A stretch of DNA of 36,665 bases from Alkalihalobacillus bogoriensis ATCC BAA-922 (GCF_000621445.1 NZ_JHYI01000041.1:1-36665), one strand, 5' to 3'; counted from the first letter of the stretch, positions 24,330-33,132 are shown. Notes: generated from the sequence alone by a model not told the origin. Numbers and translations are program-made.

Positions 24330-25370
24330 ATGCATGAATATGAACAACTATTAACGGAGTTTAGCAAAATTAAAGATTTGAATAAACAGGAGAAGGAAAC
24401 GTATTTTGATATTTGTGGATATCCGCACTATGAAAATGTCGTTTCTAATGTATTGGCTTTTTTCTTTGATCCAGCTAAGCCACATGAATTAAGGAACATT
24501 TGCATTGAAGCACTACTCAATATAAGTAACCCTGAGATTGAAAGTATTGATGAGGTTTGGGAAGTTGATAGAGAAGTACGAACGGATAAAGGTACATTTA
24601 TTGATATTCTGTTAAAAAATGAAGAGTACGTGATACTGATTGAAAACAAAATGTATGCCGATTTGTACAACGATTTAGAGGGCTACTTAAGTTATGTTAA
24701 AAAGCAATTTCAAGAACAGCAAATCGTACCGATAGTCCTTTGTCTACATACGCCAGCATTTAATAATATTAGTGGATTTCATGTAATCACATATGAAGAA
24801 TATTTTGCTAAACTTAGATTTTATTTAGCGAATAAAATTGAAACAGCCGACTTTCGATATATGCAGATCTTAACTGACCTAATCGTAAATATGAAAAAGT
24901 TGAAAGAGGGAACGAAGATGGATGATAAGTTTATAGAGTTTGTTTCTAAACATGATGAAGAGCTAATTGAACTTGTGAAAAAGATTAAAAGTTATCGTGA
25001 TACTCTACGTAAAAAAGTAAAAGAAGTTAATAGACTATTACCTGATGAGGTTAATGGAGTGAAATTAAAGAAATGGGAGTGTCGAGATTTAAACCAATTG
25101 TTCGATATTGCTGTCATTGATATTGTTTTACCTGAAAAAGATGTAAAGGTCGCAATTGATTCGGTTCTTGATCATAAGGGGTGGCGTTTTGAAATTTTTA
25201 CAAGAGGCAATCCATCTGATTTTGATGTAATTGAGTATTGTATTCTTAAGGGTATTCCTGGTGAAGCAAAAAGTGGAAGACTTCATCCAACTGAAAAGTT
25301 CGAATTTAATAGCAAGCCCGAACAAATTAAGGAATACGTTGAAAGCTTGCTGGAGCTGTTAACAAAATAG
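24330..25370 (+). CDS. PD-(D/E)XK-family nuclease
   Basis: ATG 24330 follows GAGAGGAG. This 346-residue protein fits the PDDEXK_4-type family. The active-site motif is visible as Asp92 in FIDILLKN and Glu105-x-Lys107 in ILIENKMYAD, followed by a helix with YNDLEGYLSYVKKQF. The C-terminal half (about 200-346) is charged and may recognise DNA or a partner. Proteins like this are common in defence regions and may degrade invading DNA, though the target is unknown. It is bracketed by 21-bp repeats, and its end lies about 10 nt from the probable left end of the Tn7-like element, which may have inserted just behind it. Confidence 0.85.
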   Translation: MHEYEQLLTEFSKIKDLNKQEKETYFDICGYPHYENVVSNVLAFFFDPAKPHELRNICIEALLNISNPEIESIDEVWEVDREVRTDKGTFIDILLKNEEYVILIENKMYADLYNDLEGYLSYVKKQFQEQQIVPIVLCLHTPAFNNISGFHVITYEEYFAKLRFYLANKIETADFRYMQILTDLIVNMKKLKEGTKMDDKFIEFVSKHDEELIELVKKIKSYRDTLRKKVKEVNRLLPDEVNGVKLKKWECRDLNQLFDIAVIDIVLPEKDVKVAIDSVLDHKGWRFEIFTRGNPSDFDVIEYCILKGIPGEAKSGRLHPTEKFEFNSKPEQIKEYVESLLELLTK

Positions 25371-25379
25371 TTTTACACA

Positions 25380-25404
25380 AAATAGAACGAAGGAAATGTA
25401 AAAA
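25380..25404 (-). repeat. TnsB-type binding site, left end
   Basis: On the minus strand it reads TTTTTACATTTCCTTCGTTC then TATTT, matching the outermost right-end site at 36392-36416 in 21 of 25 positions, in opposite orientation. Confidence 0.6.
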
Positions 25405-25412
25405 AGTTATAA

Positions 25413-25492
25413 GGTTAGGAAAATAACTGTATCAGTATTTAAAAAACATGTAATATACGAAGTTTTTATCGAGTTAGGAAAATAACAGAATC
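25413..25492 (+). repeat. 21-bp repeats downstream of the nuclease gene
   Basis: Copy 2 (25413-25433) is identical to 24149-24169. Copy 3 (25472-25492) keeps GTTAGGAAAATAAC and a final ATC. They are 59 bp apart and lie just inside the probable left transposon end. Confidence 0.65.
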
Positions 25493-25603
25493 AAACTGAC
25501 AATGGGATAGGAAATTGGAAATGAAAGGGGAAGCAGAAAGAGTTTTTTATCATTCCGCTTCCCTTTGGGTTGTTGAACTAACGCTTACCGTTAGTGAAGA
25601 AAA

Positions 25604-26050
25604 CTACTTATCAGAGTGTGTCCACAAATAATATCTATACACCAAATAATAAGGTATCAAATACGAGATATAGGTCTTTAAAATATTCCAACCGTTTTTA
25701 TACGTTACTTTTTTCAGAAGCACCATTCCATATTCCGCAATCGTAGTAAAAAGAGTAAATATAAAAACAAGCAAAAGCCCTTGCTTTGTTTTGTTAATCC
25801 GATTAACCATAACTACGCTTAATATTGGATATAGTCCTAAGTTATAAGGCATTGTTGTAAGGTATTGTTTCCTTTTTATTTTAGGTTTGACTATCCAAAA
25901 TTTATAATAATCACCCCATATACACACAAGAGTTGATATAACGCACACAAAGGGGACAATCCTTAGTAATTTTTTCTGCTTTTTAAATAAAATAATTCCA
26001 AAAAACCAAGGCATTACAAACCCCATCAAAATATTAAACCGCATTTTCAT
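25604..26050 (-). CDS. small membrane protein, CBO0543-like
   Basis: The 148-residue protein has four predicted membrane segments (about residues 5-22, 30-48, 72-110 as two, and 125-142), with basic loops such as KPKIKRKQY. This resembles the CBO0543-type membrane family common in Bacillaceae. ATG 26050 is preferred over the GTG one codon upstream. It is the first cargo gene inside the left end of the Tn7-like element, on the opposite strand to the transposition genes. Function is unknown; proximity to a DUF3231 gene suggests a spore-related role, which is inference. Confidence 0.65.
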   Translation of the reverse strand: MKMRFNILMGFVMPWFFGIILFKKQKKLLRIVPFVCVISTLVCIWGDYYKFWIVKPKIKRKQYLTTMPYNLGLYPILSVVMVNRINKTKQGLLLVFIFTLFTTIAEYGMVLLKKVTYKNGWNILKTYISYLIPYYLVYRYYLWTHSDK

Positions 26051-26180
26051 CACCCATTAGGTATCTTTTGTAGGTGATTCAAAAATATACTTTTGTTGTA
26101 TAAACCTGCTCGTTAGCACGATAAGCGGTAGCCTAAGTCCAACTATCGAGCGTTAATTTAAGTACATTTGAAACCAACAG

Positions 26181-26411
26181 TTATCCAAAGTGATTATGAA
26201 AGGACCAAACAATAAGAATGATACTTACTATTCCCCAAGCTGTGGCACTCACTATCCACCCAATTACTGATTTAGCTTTTGTTGAACTTTCCTCGTTTGC
26301 TATATTTGCTTTTATAAAAGCCACCTTACTTTCCATACTTTTTTTCAAAGAGACGAGAACAACAAATCCAATTATGATGAAACCAATAGTTATCAAAAGT
26401 AATAAGTCCAC
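26181..26411 (-). CDS. small two-helix membrane protein (76 aa)
   Basis: GTG 26411 lies 7 nt after AGGAGG. The protein has two hydrophobic segments, residues 3-22 (LLLITIGFIIIGFVVLVSL) and about 51-70 (WIVSATAWGIVSIILIVW), joined by a charged loop of about 25 residues. It has no recognised family. It lies between the CBO0543-like gene and the DUF3231 gene and may be part of the same cargo unit. Confidence 0.6.
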   Translation of the reverse strand: MDLLLLITIGFIIIGFVVLVSLKKSMESKVAFIKANIANEESSTKAKSVIGWIVSATAWGIVSIILIVWSFHNHFG

Positions 26412-26521
26412 TTTCCATACCTCCTATGAACATTTCCTTCCTTACAATCTTCCACTATCCTGCTCCGTTTGTGGAACAAGAGCAGTGACAGCCTCTTGTG
26501 CTATTGCTCCCGTAAGTTACA

Positions 26522-26555
26522 CAAAAAAAGAGTTGAACGTCATTCAAGTTCAACC
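26522..26555 (-). terminator. intrinsic terminator of the DUF3231 gene
   Basis: GTTGAAC and GTTCAAC arms (26548-26554 with 26532-26538) are followed on the minus strand by a T7 run. It separates the DUF3231 gene from the 76-residue gene. Confidence 0.8.
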
Positions 26556-26573
26556 CCCCATTACTATCTATTA

Positions 26574-27572
26574 TTAAGGAATTATTCTGTCTTGTTGCGG
26601 TGGCTGTTCAAGCCAATGATTTTTTATCATTATAGTTTCAGCTTTTTTAGCGATTTTCGTAGTATCGTTTATTAAGTCCATATAATGTCTCTTCAAATCA
26701 TTTCTTGAACTTGTAGCTAACGAAGTCGCATAATCAGAAAGTCCCGCACTTGATAGAACTGTCATTTCGTACATCATCATTCTATCTGAAAATGGTGGTT
26801 GTGATGAACTAAGTACTTGTGTTTCAGATGCCATTGGTGCTGGTAATTGACTCCCCGTTAAGAATTGTGTTAGAGAATTGACGATTTTTTCAGATAACTG
26901 ACCTGCATTTTCCATGAATTCTCTAACTTCTTTTATGTCTGCTGTTTGTGCAAATGCTTTTGTTAATGTACTACCAATTACATTTGCTTCAATGTTAGCG
27001 AATACATGAGATATTTCTATAGTATTTAAAAATCGTTGGTCACTAAACAAATCAATGCCATTTAGATAATCCTTATCTTCAATGAAATCAGATTTTTTGG
27101 GTGGTTCAATAAATGGCGGTCTTGTATAAATTCCCTTTTCTAATAAAGTGTCACTAATTTCATTAAATAAATTAGTTGCCTTAGATAAACCACCTTTAAA
27201 AAGCTCTCTAACATCTTTTCGAGTAGACATTGTAAACATTAAACCATTAGAAGCTACCATCATTCTTAATAAGTTTTTTACATACATCAACGAAAAAGAA
27301 TCTGAAAAAAGTCGAGGTGCATTTACATCTACATCTTGGGTACCAAAGGCTGTTGGGATTGGCACTTGTTCATCCTGTAATAACTGTTTACAAGCGTTTT
27401 TCATACTTTCTATGTCCTGATATGTACTTTTGAGTGTTTCTTTTACATCATCATCTTCTACTTTCGCCAAAAAATATTCTAAGGTACAAATGCTATGGGT
27501 TTGATTGATGTAGGCAGACCACAGTGAAGCCATTTCAGATGAAGTAATTTTTACATCTTCGTGGGTACTCAT
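26574..27572 (-). CDS. DUF3231 family protein
   Basis: ATG 27572 is chosen because TTGGAG lies 9 nt upstream. The 332-residue protein is built of two similar helical halves, as in this ferritin-like family: residues 10-150 with SEMASLWSAYINQTHSICTL and residues 175-315 with a second four-helix unit. Family members are found in spore-forming Firmicutes, often several per genome, and are of unknown function. Here it is transposon cargo, close to two membrane protein genes and with its own terminator. A spore coat, germination or stress role is suggested by the family's distribution and is unproven. Confidence 0.85.
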   Translation of the reverse strand: MSTHEDVKITSSEMASLWSAYINQTHSICTLEYFLAKVEDDDVKETLKSTYQDIESMKNACKQLLQDEQVPIPTAFGTQDVDVNAPRLFSDSFSLMYVKNLLRMMVASNGLMFTMSTRKDVRELFKGGLSKATNLFNEISDTLLEKGIYTRPPFIEPPKKSDFIEDKDYLNGIDLFSDQRFLNTIEISHVFANIEANVIGSTLTKAFAQTADIKEVREFMENAGQLSEKIVNSLTQFLTGSQLPAPMASETQVLSSSQPPFSDRMMMYEMTVLSSAGLSDYATSLATSSRNDLKRHYMDLINDTTKIAKKAETIMIKNHWLEQPPQQDRIIP

Positions 27573-27860
27573 AAGACAAAACTCCAATCTTATATGCTTG
27601 TTTTGTCTTAACTTTCCCTATTTATGTATAGATATACTTTTCTTAAACTCTTCTGCTTCGTTAGTTGAAGATCGGTTGTCATTTTAATTCTAACATAATA
27701 TACCATTTTAGTTTGTTGAAAAATATAAGTGATGATATTTGCTACCATATTAAAAACGATCTGTGGCTCAAAAACTGTACGAATTGAAACACTCAATTTG
27801 ATCTGATTTTTATGTAAATAAAGTTCCATTTTCTATTGATACATGTAATTGAATTATATA

Positions 27861-27890
27861 TTGACTTTTTGCTACAAATGAAGATAATAT
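27861..27890 (+). promoter_or_regulatory. promoter of the resolvase gene
   Basis: TTGACT (27861-27866) is followed after 17-18 nt by ATAATA/TAATAT. Resolvase res sites should lie between here and the start codon. Confidence 0.6.
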
Positions 27891-27922
27891 ATGCTATAAA
27901 TATCCAAATGGGAGGGATGGGT

Positions 27923-28489
27923 ATGAAGATCGGGTATTCTCGATGTTCGTCAGAATCTCAGAATTTGGATAGACAATTAGTTGCTTTAAAAGAAATTGGT
28001 GTTGAAAAAATCTTTGCAGAAAAAGTCAGCGGGAAGAACATGGAAAGACCTCAACTAAAAGAAATGCTTAGTTTCGTTCGTGAAGGTGATGTCGTATATA
28101 TCGAGTCAATTTCACGATTAGCGAGAAATACCTTAGATTTTTTAACCATTGTGAAGGATCTTAATGAGAAGAAAGTAGAAATTGTCAGCCTGAAAGAAAG
28201 TTTAGATACTGCAACACCAGCAGGGAAGTTCATGCTTACAGTCTTCGGAGCCTTATATGAGCTTGAACGTGAAAATATAAGAATGCGACAAGCAGAGGGC
28301 ATTCAAATTGCTAAAGAAAAAGGGGTTGCTTTTGGGCGGCCTAAGTATCAGGTTGATGAACAATTTCTCAAACGATATAGACAATGGAAAAGAGGTCAAA
28401 TAACTGTAACAGCAATAGCAAAAGAACTAAGTATTTCAAGAGCAACATTTTACCGCAAAGTGAAAGAAGTAGAAAAGTCTAAAAGCTAA
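27923..28489 (+). CDS. serine resolvase (TnpR/TniR type)
   Basis: ATG 27923 follows GGGAGGG; the longer frame upstream is ignored because it lacks a ribosome binding site. The 188-residue protein is a small serine recombinase. MKIGYSRCSSESQNLDRQL places the nucleophile at Ser9, with Cys8 instead of the usual Val. ISRLARN carries the active-site arginines, ELERENIRMRQAEGI is the long E helix, and a C-terminal HTH (TVTAIAKELSISRATFYRKV) binds the res site. It lies just before tnsA in the same orientation but has its own promoter and terminator. Such enzymes resolve cointegrates of Tn3- or Tn5053-like elements. Confidence 0.93.
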   Translation: MKIGYSRCSSESQNLDRQLVALKEIGVEKIFAEKVSGKNMERPQLKEMLSFVREGDVVYIESISRLARNTLDFLTIVKDLNEKKVEIVSLKESLDTATPAGKFMLTVFGALYELERENIRMRQAEGIQIAKEKGVAFGRPKYQVDEQFLKRYRQWKRGQITVTAIAKELSISRATFYRKVKEVEKSKS

Positions 28490-28492
28490 TGA

Positions 28493-28566
28493 GTCATTCT
28501 TTAATAGTCTGTCACGATTAAAAAAAATCGTAGAAATTGACTATAGAGAATGGCTTTTTTATTTTT
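28493..28566 (+). terminator. intrinsic terminator of the resolvase gene
   Basis: A three-part stem (GTCATTCT/AGAATGGC, AATAGTC/GACTAT and CGATT/AATCG) is followed by T6. It isolates the resolvase transcript from tnsA. Confidence 0.8.
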
Positions 28567-28630
28567 GCCAATTTACAAGCAACCAAAATTGTCTATCTGT
28601 ACTAAAAAATAATAGAGGGAAGTGGTTTAT

Positions 28631-29497
28631 TTGCCAATTTCAAAACATAATCAAACCTATGAAAGTCTCAAAAGGCTAATAAAAGAAGGCTATGGTCAAG
28701 GTGAGGGGGTGAACTATAAACCTTTTATTGATGTGTTTAGAGTTTCAACAAAAGGTAGAGCAACACGAGTGAAAGGCTGGAAGAGTCAGCGTGTTCATCA
28801 CTTTTTGTCAGACTCAGAAACCCGTTATTTTTACTTATTGGAATTTGATGATGAGGTCATAGATATAAGAGAGCACTATCCTCTCATTCAAGATATGGAT
28901 AAAGTTATGCCTAATCTCGATGAACAATTAAAGAAGCGGTTATTCAACCAAAGAACAGGAGAGCCTCTCATATTAACAACTACATTTCTTGTAACTAAAA
29001 AAGATCATACAGATTCAGTTTCTCATTTTGCAAGGTCTATTAAGGATTATCGGCAGTTAGAAAATGCTCAGGTTATTGAACGTTTTGAAATTCAGAGGCG
29101 GTATTGGTCAGAAAAAGGAATTGATTATGGGATCGTCACGAATAAAGAAATACCAAAAGTGTTTGCTAAAAATATTGAGTACATACATTCATCTTATTCG
29201 CTACATGAATATGGTATTGATATTGAACAGCAACAACTGTACTCGGATGTTTTACTTCATTTACTAATTCAAGCAGGAAAAACACAAGTTAATGAAATTT
29301 TGACTCATTTTGATCGGGAAGTAAATGTCGAAAAAGGCACAGGTCTATTGTTGTTTAAACATTTAATAGCAACTAAAAGGTTAATGGTTGATATGACAAA
29401 TGCAATATCACTAACAATGCCTTCTAATCAAGTCTTGATTGTTGGACAAGGGGGTGATGAGATTGGTCATCTCGATAAACATGTTAATTCAATATAA
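28631..29497 (+). CDS. tnsA: TnsA-like transposase subunit with altered catalytic site
   Basis: TTG 28631 is preferred (GAGGG 10 nt upstream); GTG 28622 is too close. In Tn7, TnsA cuts the 5' ends so that the element moves by cut-and-paste. Here alignment with E. coli TnsA is clear over IKEGYGQG, RVHHFLSDSE, VIDIREHYPL, TTTFLVTKKD, FEIQRRYWSEKGI and VTNKEIP. The catalytic Glu63 is kept (SDSE) and Lys132 too (SIKDY). However, STDFLV of the reference is TTTFLV here, so Asp114 is Thr (codon ACA, supported by direct translation), and Gln130 is Ser. The nuclease is probably inactive while the fold and TnsB/TnsC contacts are kept. It overlaps tnsB. Confidence 0.9.
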   Translation: MPISKHNQTYESLKRLIKEGYGQGEGVNYKPFIDVFRVSTKGRATRVKGWKSQRVHHFLSDSETRYFYLLEFDDEVIDIREHYPLIQDMDKVMPNLDEQLKKRLFNQRTGEPLILTTTFLVTKKDHTDSVSHFARSIKDYRQLENAQVIERFEIQRRYWSEKGIDYGIVTNKEIPKVFAKNIEYIHSSYSLHEYGIDIEQQQLYSDVLLHLLIQAGKTQVNEILTHFDREVNVEKGTGLLLFKHLIATKRLMVDMTNAISLTMPSNQVLIVGQGGDEIGHLDKHVNSI

Positions 29498-31556
29498 ATA
29501 TGACTCTAACCGTATAGAAAGAGTGATTTGGATTAACGAACAATATCAATCCTGTTTTCTTGTAAACATTTTTGATAACTCATTACCTTTTGAAAGGGAA
29601 ATTGTTGAGATTAAAAGTTTGTTTAAAAATAAAGAAATTATGCTTGTTGAAAAAGATCCGTTTGCAGTTATGCACAGTGATTCGGGAGTAAGTGAAAAAG
29701 CGTTGAAGTTGCAAGAACAATCATGGAAAGTTATTAACAATTTGTTAGTAAATGGTGTGGGCAATCTGTTGATAAGCAAAGAGAGAAATAAACTTATCAA
29801 CAAAGTTGCAAAAGATATGAAAATATCAAAGAAAAGTGTTTTGAAATATTTAAAACGATATTGGAAAAGAGGAATGAATAAGAATGCATTACTGCCTGAT
29901 TTTGCAAACTGCGGTGGGAAAGGAAAAGACAAAACAAGTGGAAATGCAAAAAGAGGAAGACCAGGAGTTGCAAATGAAGGCATCAATGTTGATGAGGAAA
30001 CAAAAAAAATCATTAGATTAGCAAAGAGAAAGTTTTATGAAAAGAAAACTAATGTTAGCTTACGTTTTGCATACGAACAGATGCTAAAAGAGTTTTATTA
30101 TAACGAATTAGATGAAAGTCCTTATTCAATCCCAACCTACAAGCAATTTGTCTATTGGATAAAAAAAGAGCAAAATGATGGATTAGCAGTGATAAGAAGG
30201 AAGGGGAAACGTCATTTTGACTTGAATTATCGCCCTTTATTAAGCAGTGCTACTTCAGAAGTTCGTTCTCCATTAGAACGTGTACAAATAGATTCGACTG
30301 TGGCAGATGTCTATTTAGTTAGTGAGTTTAATCGGAATTGGATCATAGGAAGACCTATCTTATATTTTTGTAAAGATGTGTGGTCAAGAATGATTGCAGG
30401 AATACATGTGGCTTTAGAAGGTCCGAATTTTGAACAAGCCAGAATAGCTTTAATGAACATGGTGGAAAACAAGAAAGATTTCTGTAAACGGTACGACATT
30501 TCAATAGAAGAGGAAGAGTGGCCGACTGCTCATATGCCTTCATGTCTTGTAGCAGACCGAGCTGAGCTATTATCAAATGCTTCTAATGTATTAACGGAAG
30601 AACTGAATATTACAATAGAAAATTCTGCTCCGTTTCGAGGGGATTTCAAAGCAATTGTCGAGCAACATTTTCGTTTAATTAACATTCAAGTCAAGCCGTT
30701 GTTACCAGGATCAGTTGGTACAGATTTTCGGAAAAGAGGCGTGAAGGATTATCGATTAGAAGGGAAATTAACACTAAAGGAGTTTACCAAAATCATAATA
30801 AAGTGTGTTCTTTATTACAACAATCATCAAGTAATTGACCAATATATTCGTGATGAAGAAATGATACAAGCTGAAATAGAGCCGATACCTATTCGTTTAT
30901 GGAATTGGGGAATCCAAAATCGTGCGGGTAAGCTCCGAACAATTTCTACAGAACTTATGATGCTTTATTTACTTCCTAAAGAAAGAGCAACAGTAACGGG
31001 AAAAGGAATTAAATTTAAAAATATTTATTACAGCTCAAATTTGGCTTTAAAGGAACAATGGTTTGTGAAAGCAAGACTAAACGGAAGTTGGAAAGTAGAT
31101 GTAACTTATGATCCAAGAAATATGAATTACATTTATTTGCGAGGAATTCACAGAGACTCTTTTGAAAAGTGTTTTCTATTAGATTATCAAGCTCGCTATA
31201 AATTTAAAACATTTGAGGATGTGGCTTATCTCCAACAACATGAAAAGGTGGATAAACAAAGTCACAAGCAAGACGAATTAAAAGAAAGAATTCGGCTAAT
31301 CGAAGATGTTGAAAGCATTGTTAAACAAGCAGAAAAGCTGGCAAAGAATGAAATAGTTGAGATGAGTAAAAGCAGTCGAGTGAAAGGAATAAAGAAAAAT
31401 CGGCAATTAGAAATAGAGCGAATGTCCAAAGGGGAGATGTTAGTATCTGTTCCCGAAAGTTACAATCATTCAAGTGAACATAGTCAACAGTGTGAGGATC
31501 CAGATTTAGTGTTGTTTAAGAAAATGCAAAAGAAAGGATTGCAACAAAATGAATAA
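29481..31556 (+). CDS. tnsB: TnsB-like DDE transposase
   Basis: ATG 29481 overlaps tnsA by 17 nt and is preferred by the N-terminal family pattern (YDSNRIERVIW); ATG 29457 behind GGGGG is possible. The 692-residue protein joins 3' ends to the target. The DDE triad is complete: Asp in QIDSTVADVYLV (codon 30291), Asp in VADRAEL (30555) and Glu in KAIVEQHF (30660). The N-terminal part has HTH DNA-binding modules that should recognise the end repeats. The C-terminal tail is lysine- and glutamate-rich and probably contacts TnsC. Strand transfer should still work, unlike the TnsA cut. Confidence 0.95.
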   Translation: MLIQYKYDSNRIERVIWINEQYQSCFLVNIFDNSLPFEREIVEIKSLFKNKEIMLVEKDPFAVMHSDSGVSEKALKLQEQSWKVINNLLVNGVGNLLISKERNKLINKVAKDMKISKKSVLKYLKRYWKRGMNKNALLPDFANCGGKGKDKTSGNAKRGRPGVANEGINVDEETKKIIRLAKRKFYEKKTNVSLRFAYEQMLKEFYYNELDESPYSIPTYKQFVYWIKKEQNDGLAVIRRKGKRHFDLNYRPLLSSATSEVRSPLERVQIDSTVADVYLVSEFNRNWIIGRPILYFCKDVWSRMIAGIHVALEGPNFEQARIALMNMVENKKDFCKRYDISIEEEEWPTAHMPSCLVADRAELLSNASNVLTEELNITIENSAPFRGDFKAIVEQHFRLINIQVKPLLPGSVGTDFRKRGVKDYRLEGKLTLKEFTKIIIKCVLYYNNHQVIDQYIRDEEMIQAEIEPIPIRLWNWGIQNRAGKLRTISTELMMLYLLPKERATVTGKGIKFKNIYYSSNLALKEQWFVKARLNGSWKVDVTYDPRNMNYIYLRGIHRDSFEKCFLLDYQARYKFKTFEDVAYLQQHEKVDKQSHKQDELKERIRLIEDVESIVKQAEKLAKNEIVEMSKSSRVKGIKKNRQLEIERMSKGEMLVSVPESYNHSSEHSQQCEDPDLVLFKKMQKKGLQQNE

Positions 31557-33132
31557 TGAGCACTTTTATCAAGCTATTTATCAAGAGCAGGTAATTAAAG
31601 AATATCAAAATCATCCACTTATTGAAGCATTACCTCAAATATTATCTAAGTCAGAAGTAGTGGAAATGCTAAGTCATTATCCTTATTTTAATGAAAAAGA
31701 ACGGGAATTAGATGCACAATATCGACTTCATTTGATTCAAAGGCTTTTTAATCTCTTTCAAGTTCTTCCCGTACACGTTGATATGGAGAGCCGAATATCA
31801 AAGTTGATAAGGCAAGGGTATATTGGAAGAAATCCAATGAATCCATTATATGCATCTACATTGCTACAAGGTCATGAAGCGATACAGAACAAAAGACAAG
31901 GTTGGTTTAATCAAACGATGCCACGTAGTTTTACCATCATTGGTCCATCTGGGGTAGGTAAGAGTACAGCAGTAGGAAAAATTTTAGAACAAATCCCTCA
32001 AGTGATTATCCATACAAAATATAAAGATAAGGATTTTAATTTTACGCAATTAGCATGGCTTCGATTGGAGTGCCCCCATGATGGATCAGTAAAAGGATTG
32101 GTCAATCAATTTTTCATTGCTGTAGATGGATTACTTGGTACACCTTATTTTAATAAGTTTGGTCGTTCCAATAAGTTGTCGGTTAATACCTTAATTCCCA
32201 TCATGACACAGGTATGTAGAAGTATAGGTCTTGGGATCTTGGTAATTGATGAAATTCAAAACATCAGTTTGCGGGGAGCAGGAGCCAACTTAATGCTTAA
32301 CTTCTTTGTGACGTTAAGTAATGTGATTGGCACTCCTTTAATTTTAATTGGCACGCCAAAAGCAATGAATGTACTACAACGAGAATTTCGACAGGCTCGT
32401 AGGGGAAGCGGCCAAGGTGATATGGTATATGAACGTTTAAAAAATGATCAGTATTGGCAACTATTTTTAGAGGCAATTTGGCAATACCAATGGGTACAAA
32501 AACCTGCAGAATTAACAAAAGAAATGATTGATGTAATGTATGAGGAGAGCCAAGGAATTATTGATATAGCAATAAAATTGTTCGCATTGACACAGACAAG
32601 AGCAATTTCAACAGGTAAGGAAACATTAACAGCCTCGTTAATCACAAAAGTAACAAGCGAAAACTTAAAGTTAGTAAAACCTATGCTAAATGCTATGAAG
32701 ACAGGGGATTCAAAATTGATTGCACAATATGAAGATATTCATATTCCATTTGATGAAGTCATGAATAACGAACGAATAATCTTAGAGAGAAATACAATTG
32801 TAAAAACTTCAACTAAAATAAACAATGAAAAACAACAATTCAAAGAAGAAGCTATTTTTAGGTTGAACTTGTTAGGCTTATCAAAAGAAAAAGCAAAAAG
32901 AGCAGTAAATCAAGTATTAGGTAATGAAGAACCTACAAATCTACAGGAGCTTGTGAAGAAAGCATATCAAGCTTCGTTAGAATTAGAACTGATAAATAAA
33001 GCAGAAATAAAACAAAGAAACATAGATGGGGATTTGAGAACAATAGTCAAAGTAGGCAAAGAACAAGGGATAACAAACTATCAATCTCTGAAAAATGCAG
33101 GAATTATAAAAGGAATTAAGGAGGTTGGGTAA
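31549..33132 (+). CDS. tnsC: TnsC-like AAA+ regulator
   Basis: ATG 31549 overlaps tnsB by 8 nt. The 527-residue AAA+ ATPase has Walker A GPSGVGKS at 132-139 and Walker B LVIDEIQN at 231-238, with an intact catalytic Glu235, followed by the usual sensor region (LILIGTPKAMNVL). It assembles on target DNA chosen by TnsD and activates the transposase. The C-terminal extension (about residues 390-527) is lysine- and glutamate-rich, matching the TnsA/TnsB-binding tails of Tn7-type TnsC. The length is close to that of Tn7 TnsC. Confidence 0.93.
   Translation: MNNEHFYQAIYQEQVIKEYQNHPLIEALPQILSKSEVVEMLSHYPYFNEKERELDAQYRLHLIQRLFNLFQVLPVHVDMESRISKLIRQGYIGRNPMNPLYASTLLQGHEAIQNKRQGWFNQTMPRSFTIIGPSGVGKSTAVGKILEQIPQVIIHTKYKDKDFNFTQLAWLRLECPHDGSVKGLVNQFFIAVDGLLGTPYFNKFGRSNKLSVNTLIPIMTQVCRSIGLGILVIDEIQNISLRGAGANLMLNFFVTLSNVIGTPLILIGTPKAMNVLQREFRQARRGSGQGDMVYERLKNDQYWQLFLEAIWQYQWVQKPAELTKEMIDVMYEESQGIIDIAIKLFALTQTRAISTGKETLTASLITKVTSENLKLVKPMLNAMKTGDSKLIAQYEDIHIPFDEVMNNERIILERNTIVKTSTKINNEKQQFKEEAIFRLNLLGLSKEKAKRAVNQVLGNEEPTNLQELVKKAYQASLELELINKAEIKQRNIDGDLRTIVKVGKEQGITNYQSLKNAGIIKGIKEVG

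Noticed and set aside
25524-25585. Hairpins GGGGAAGC/GCTTCCC and CTAACG/CGTTAG downstream of the cargo genes
   Set aside because: Both can pair, but neither is followed by a T run on the minus strand where the nearby gene ends, so a terminator call is not supported.
27608-27829. A 73-codon minus-strand ORF beginning MELYLHKNQIKLSVSIRTVF
   Set aside because: The composition is protein-like, but there is no ribosome binding site before its ATG, it fills the gap ahead of the divergent resolvase promoter, and no family is recognised. I left it out as uncertain.
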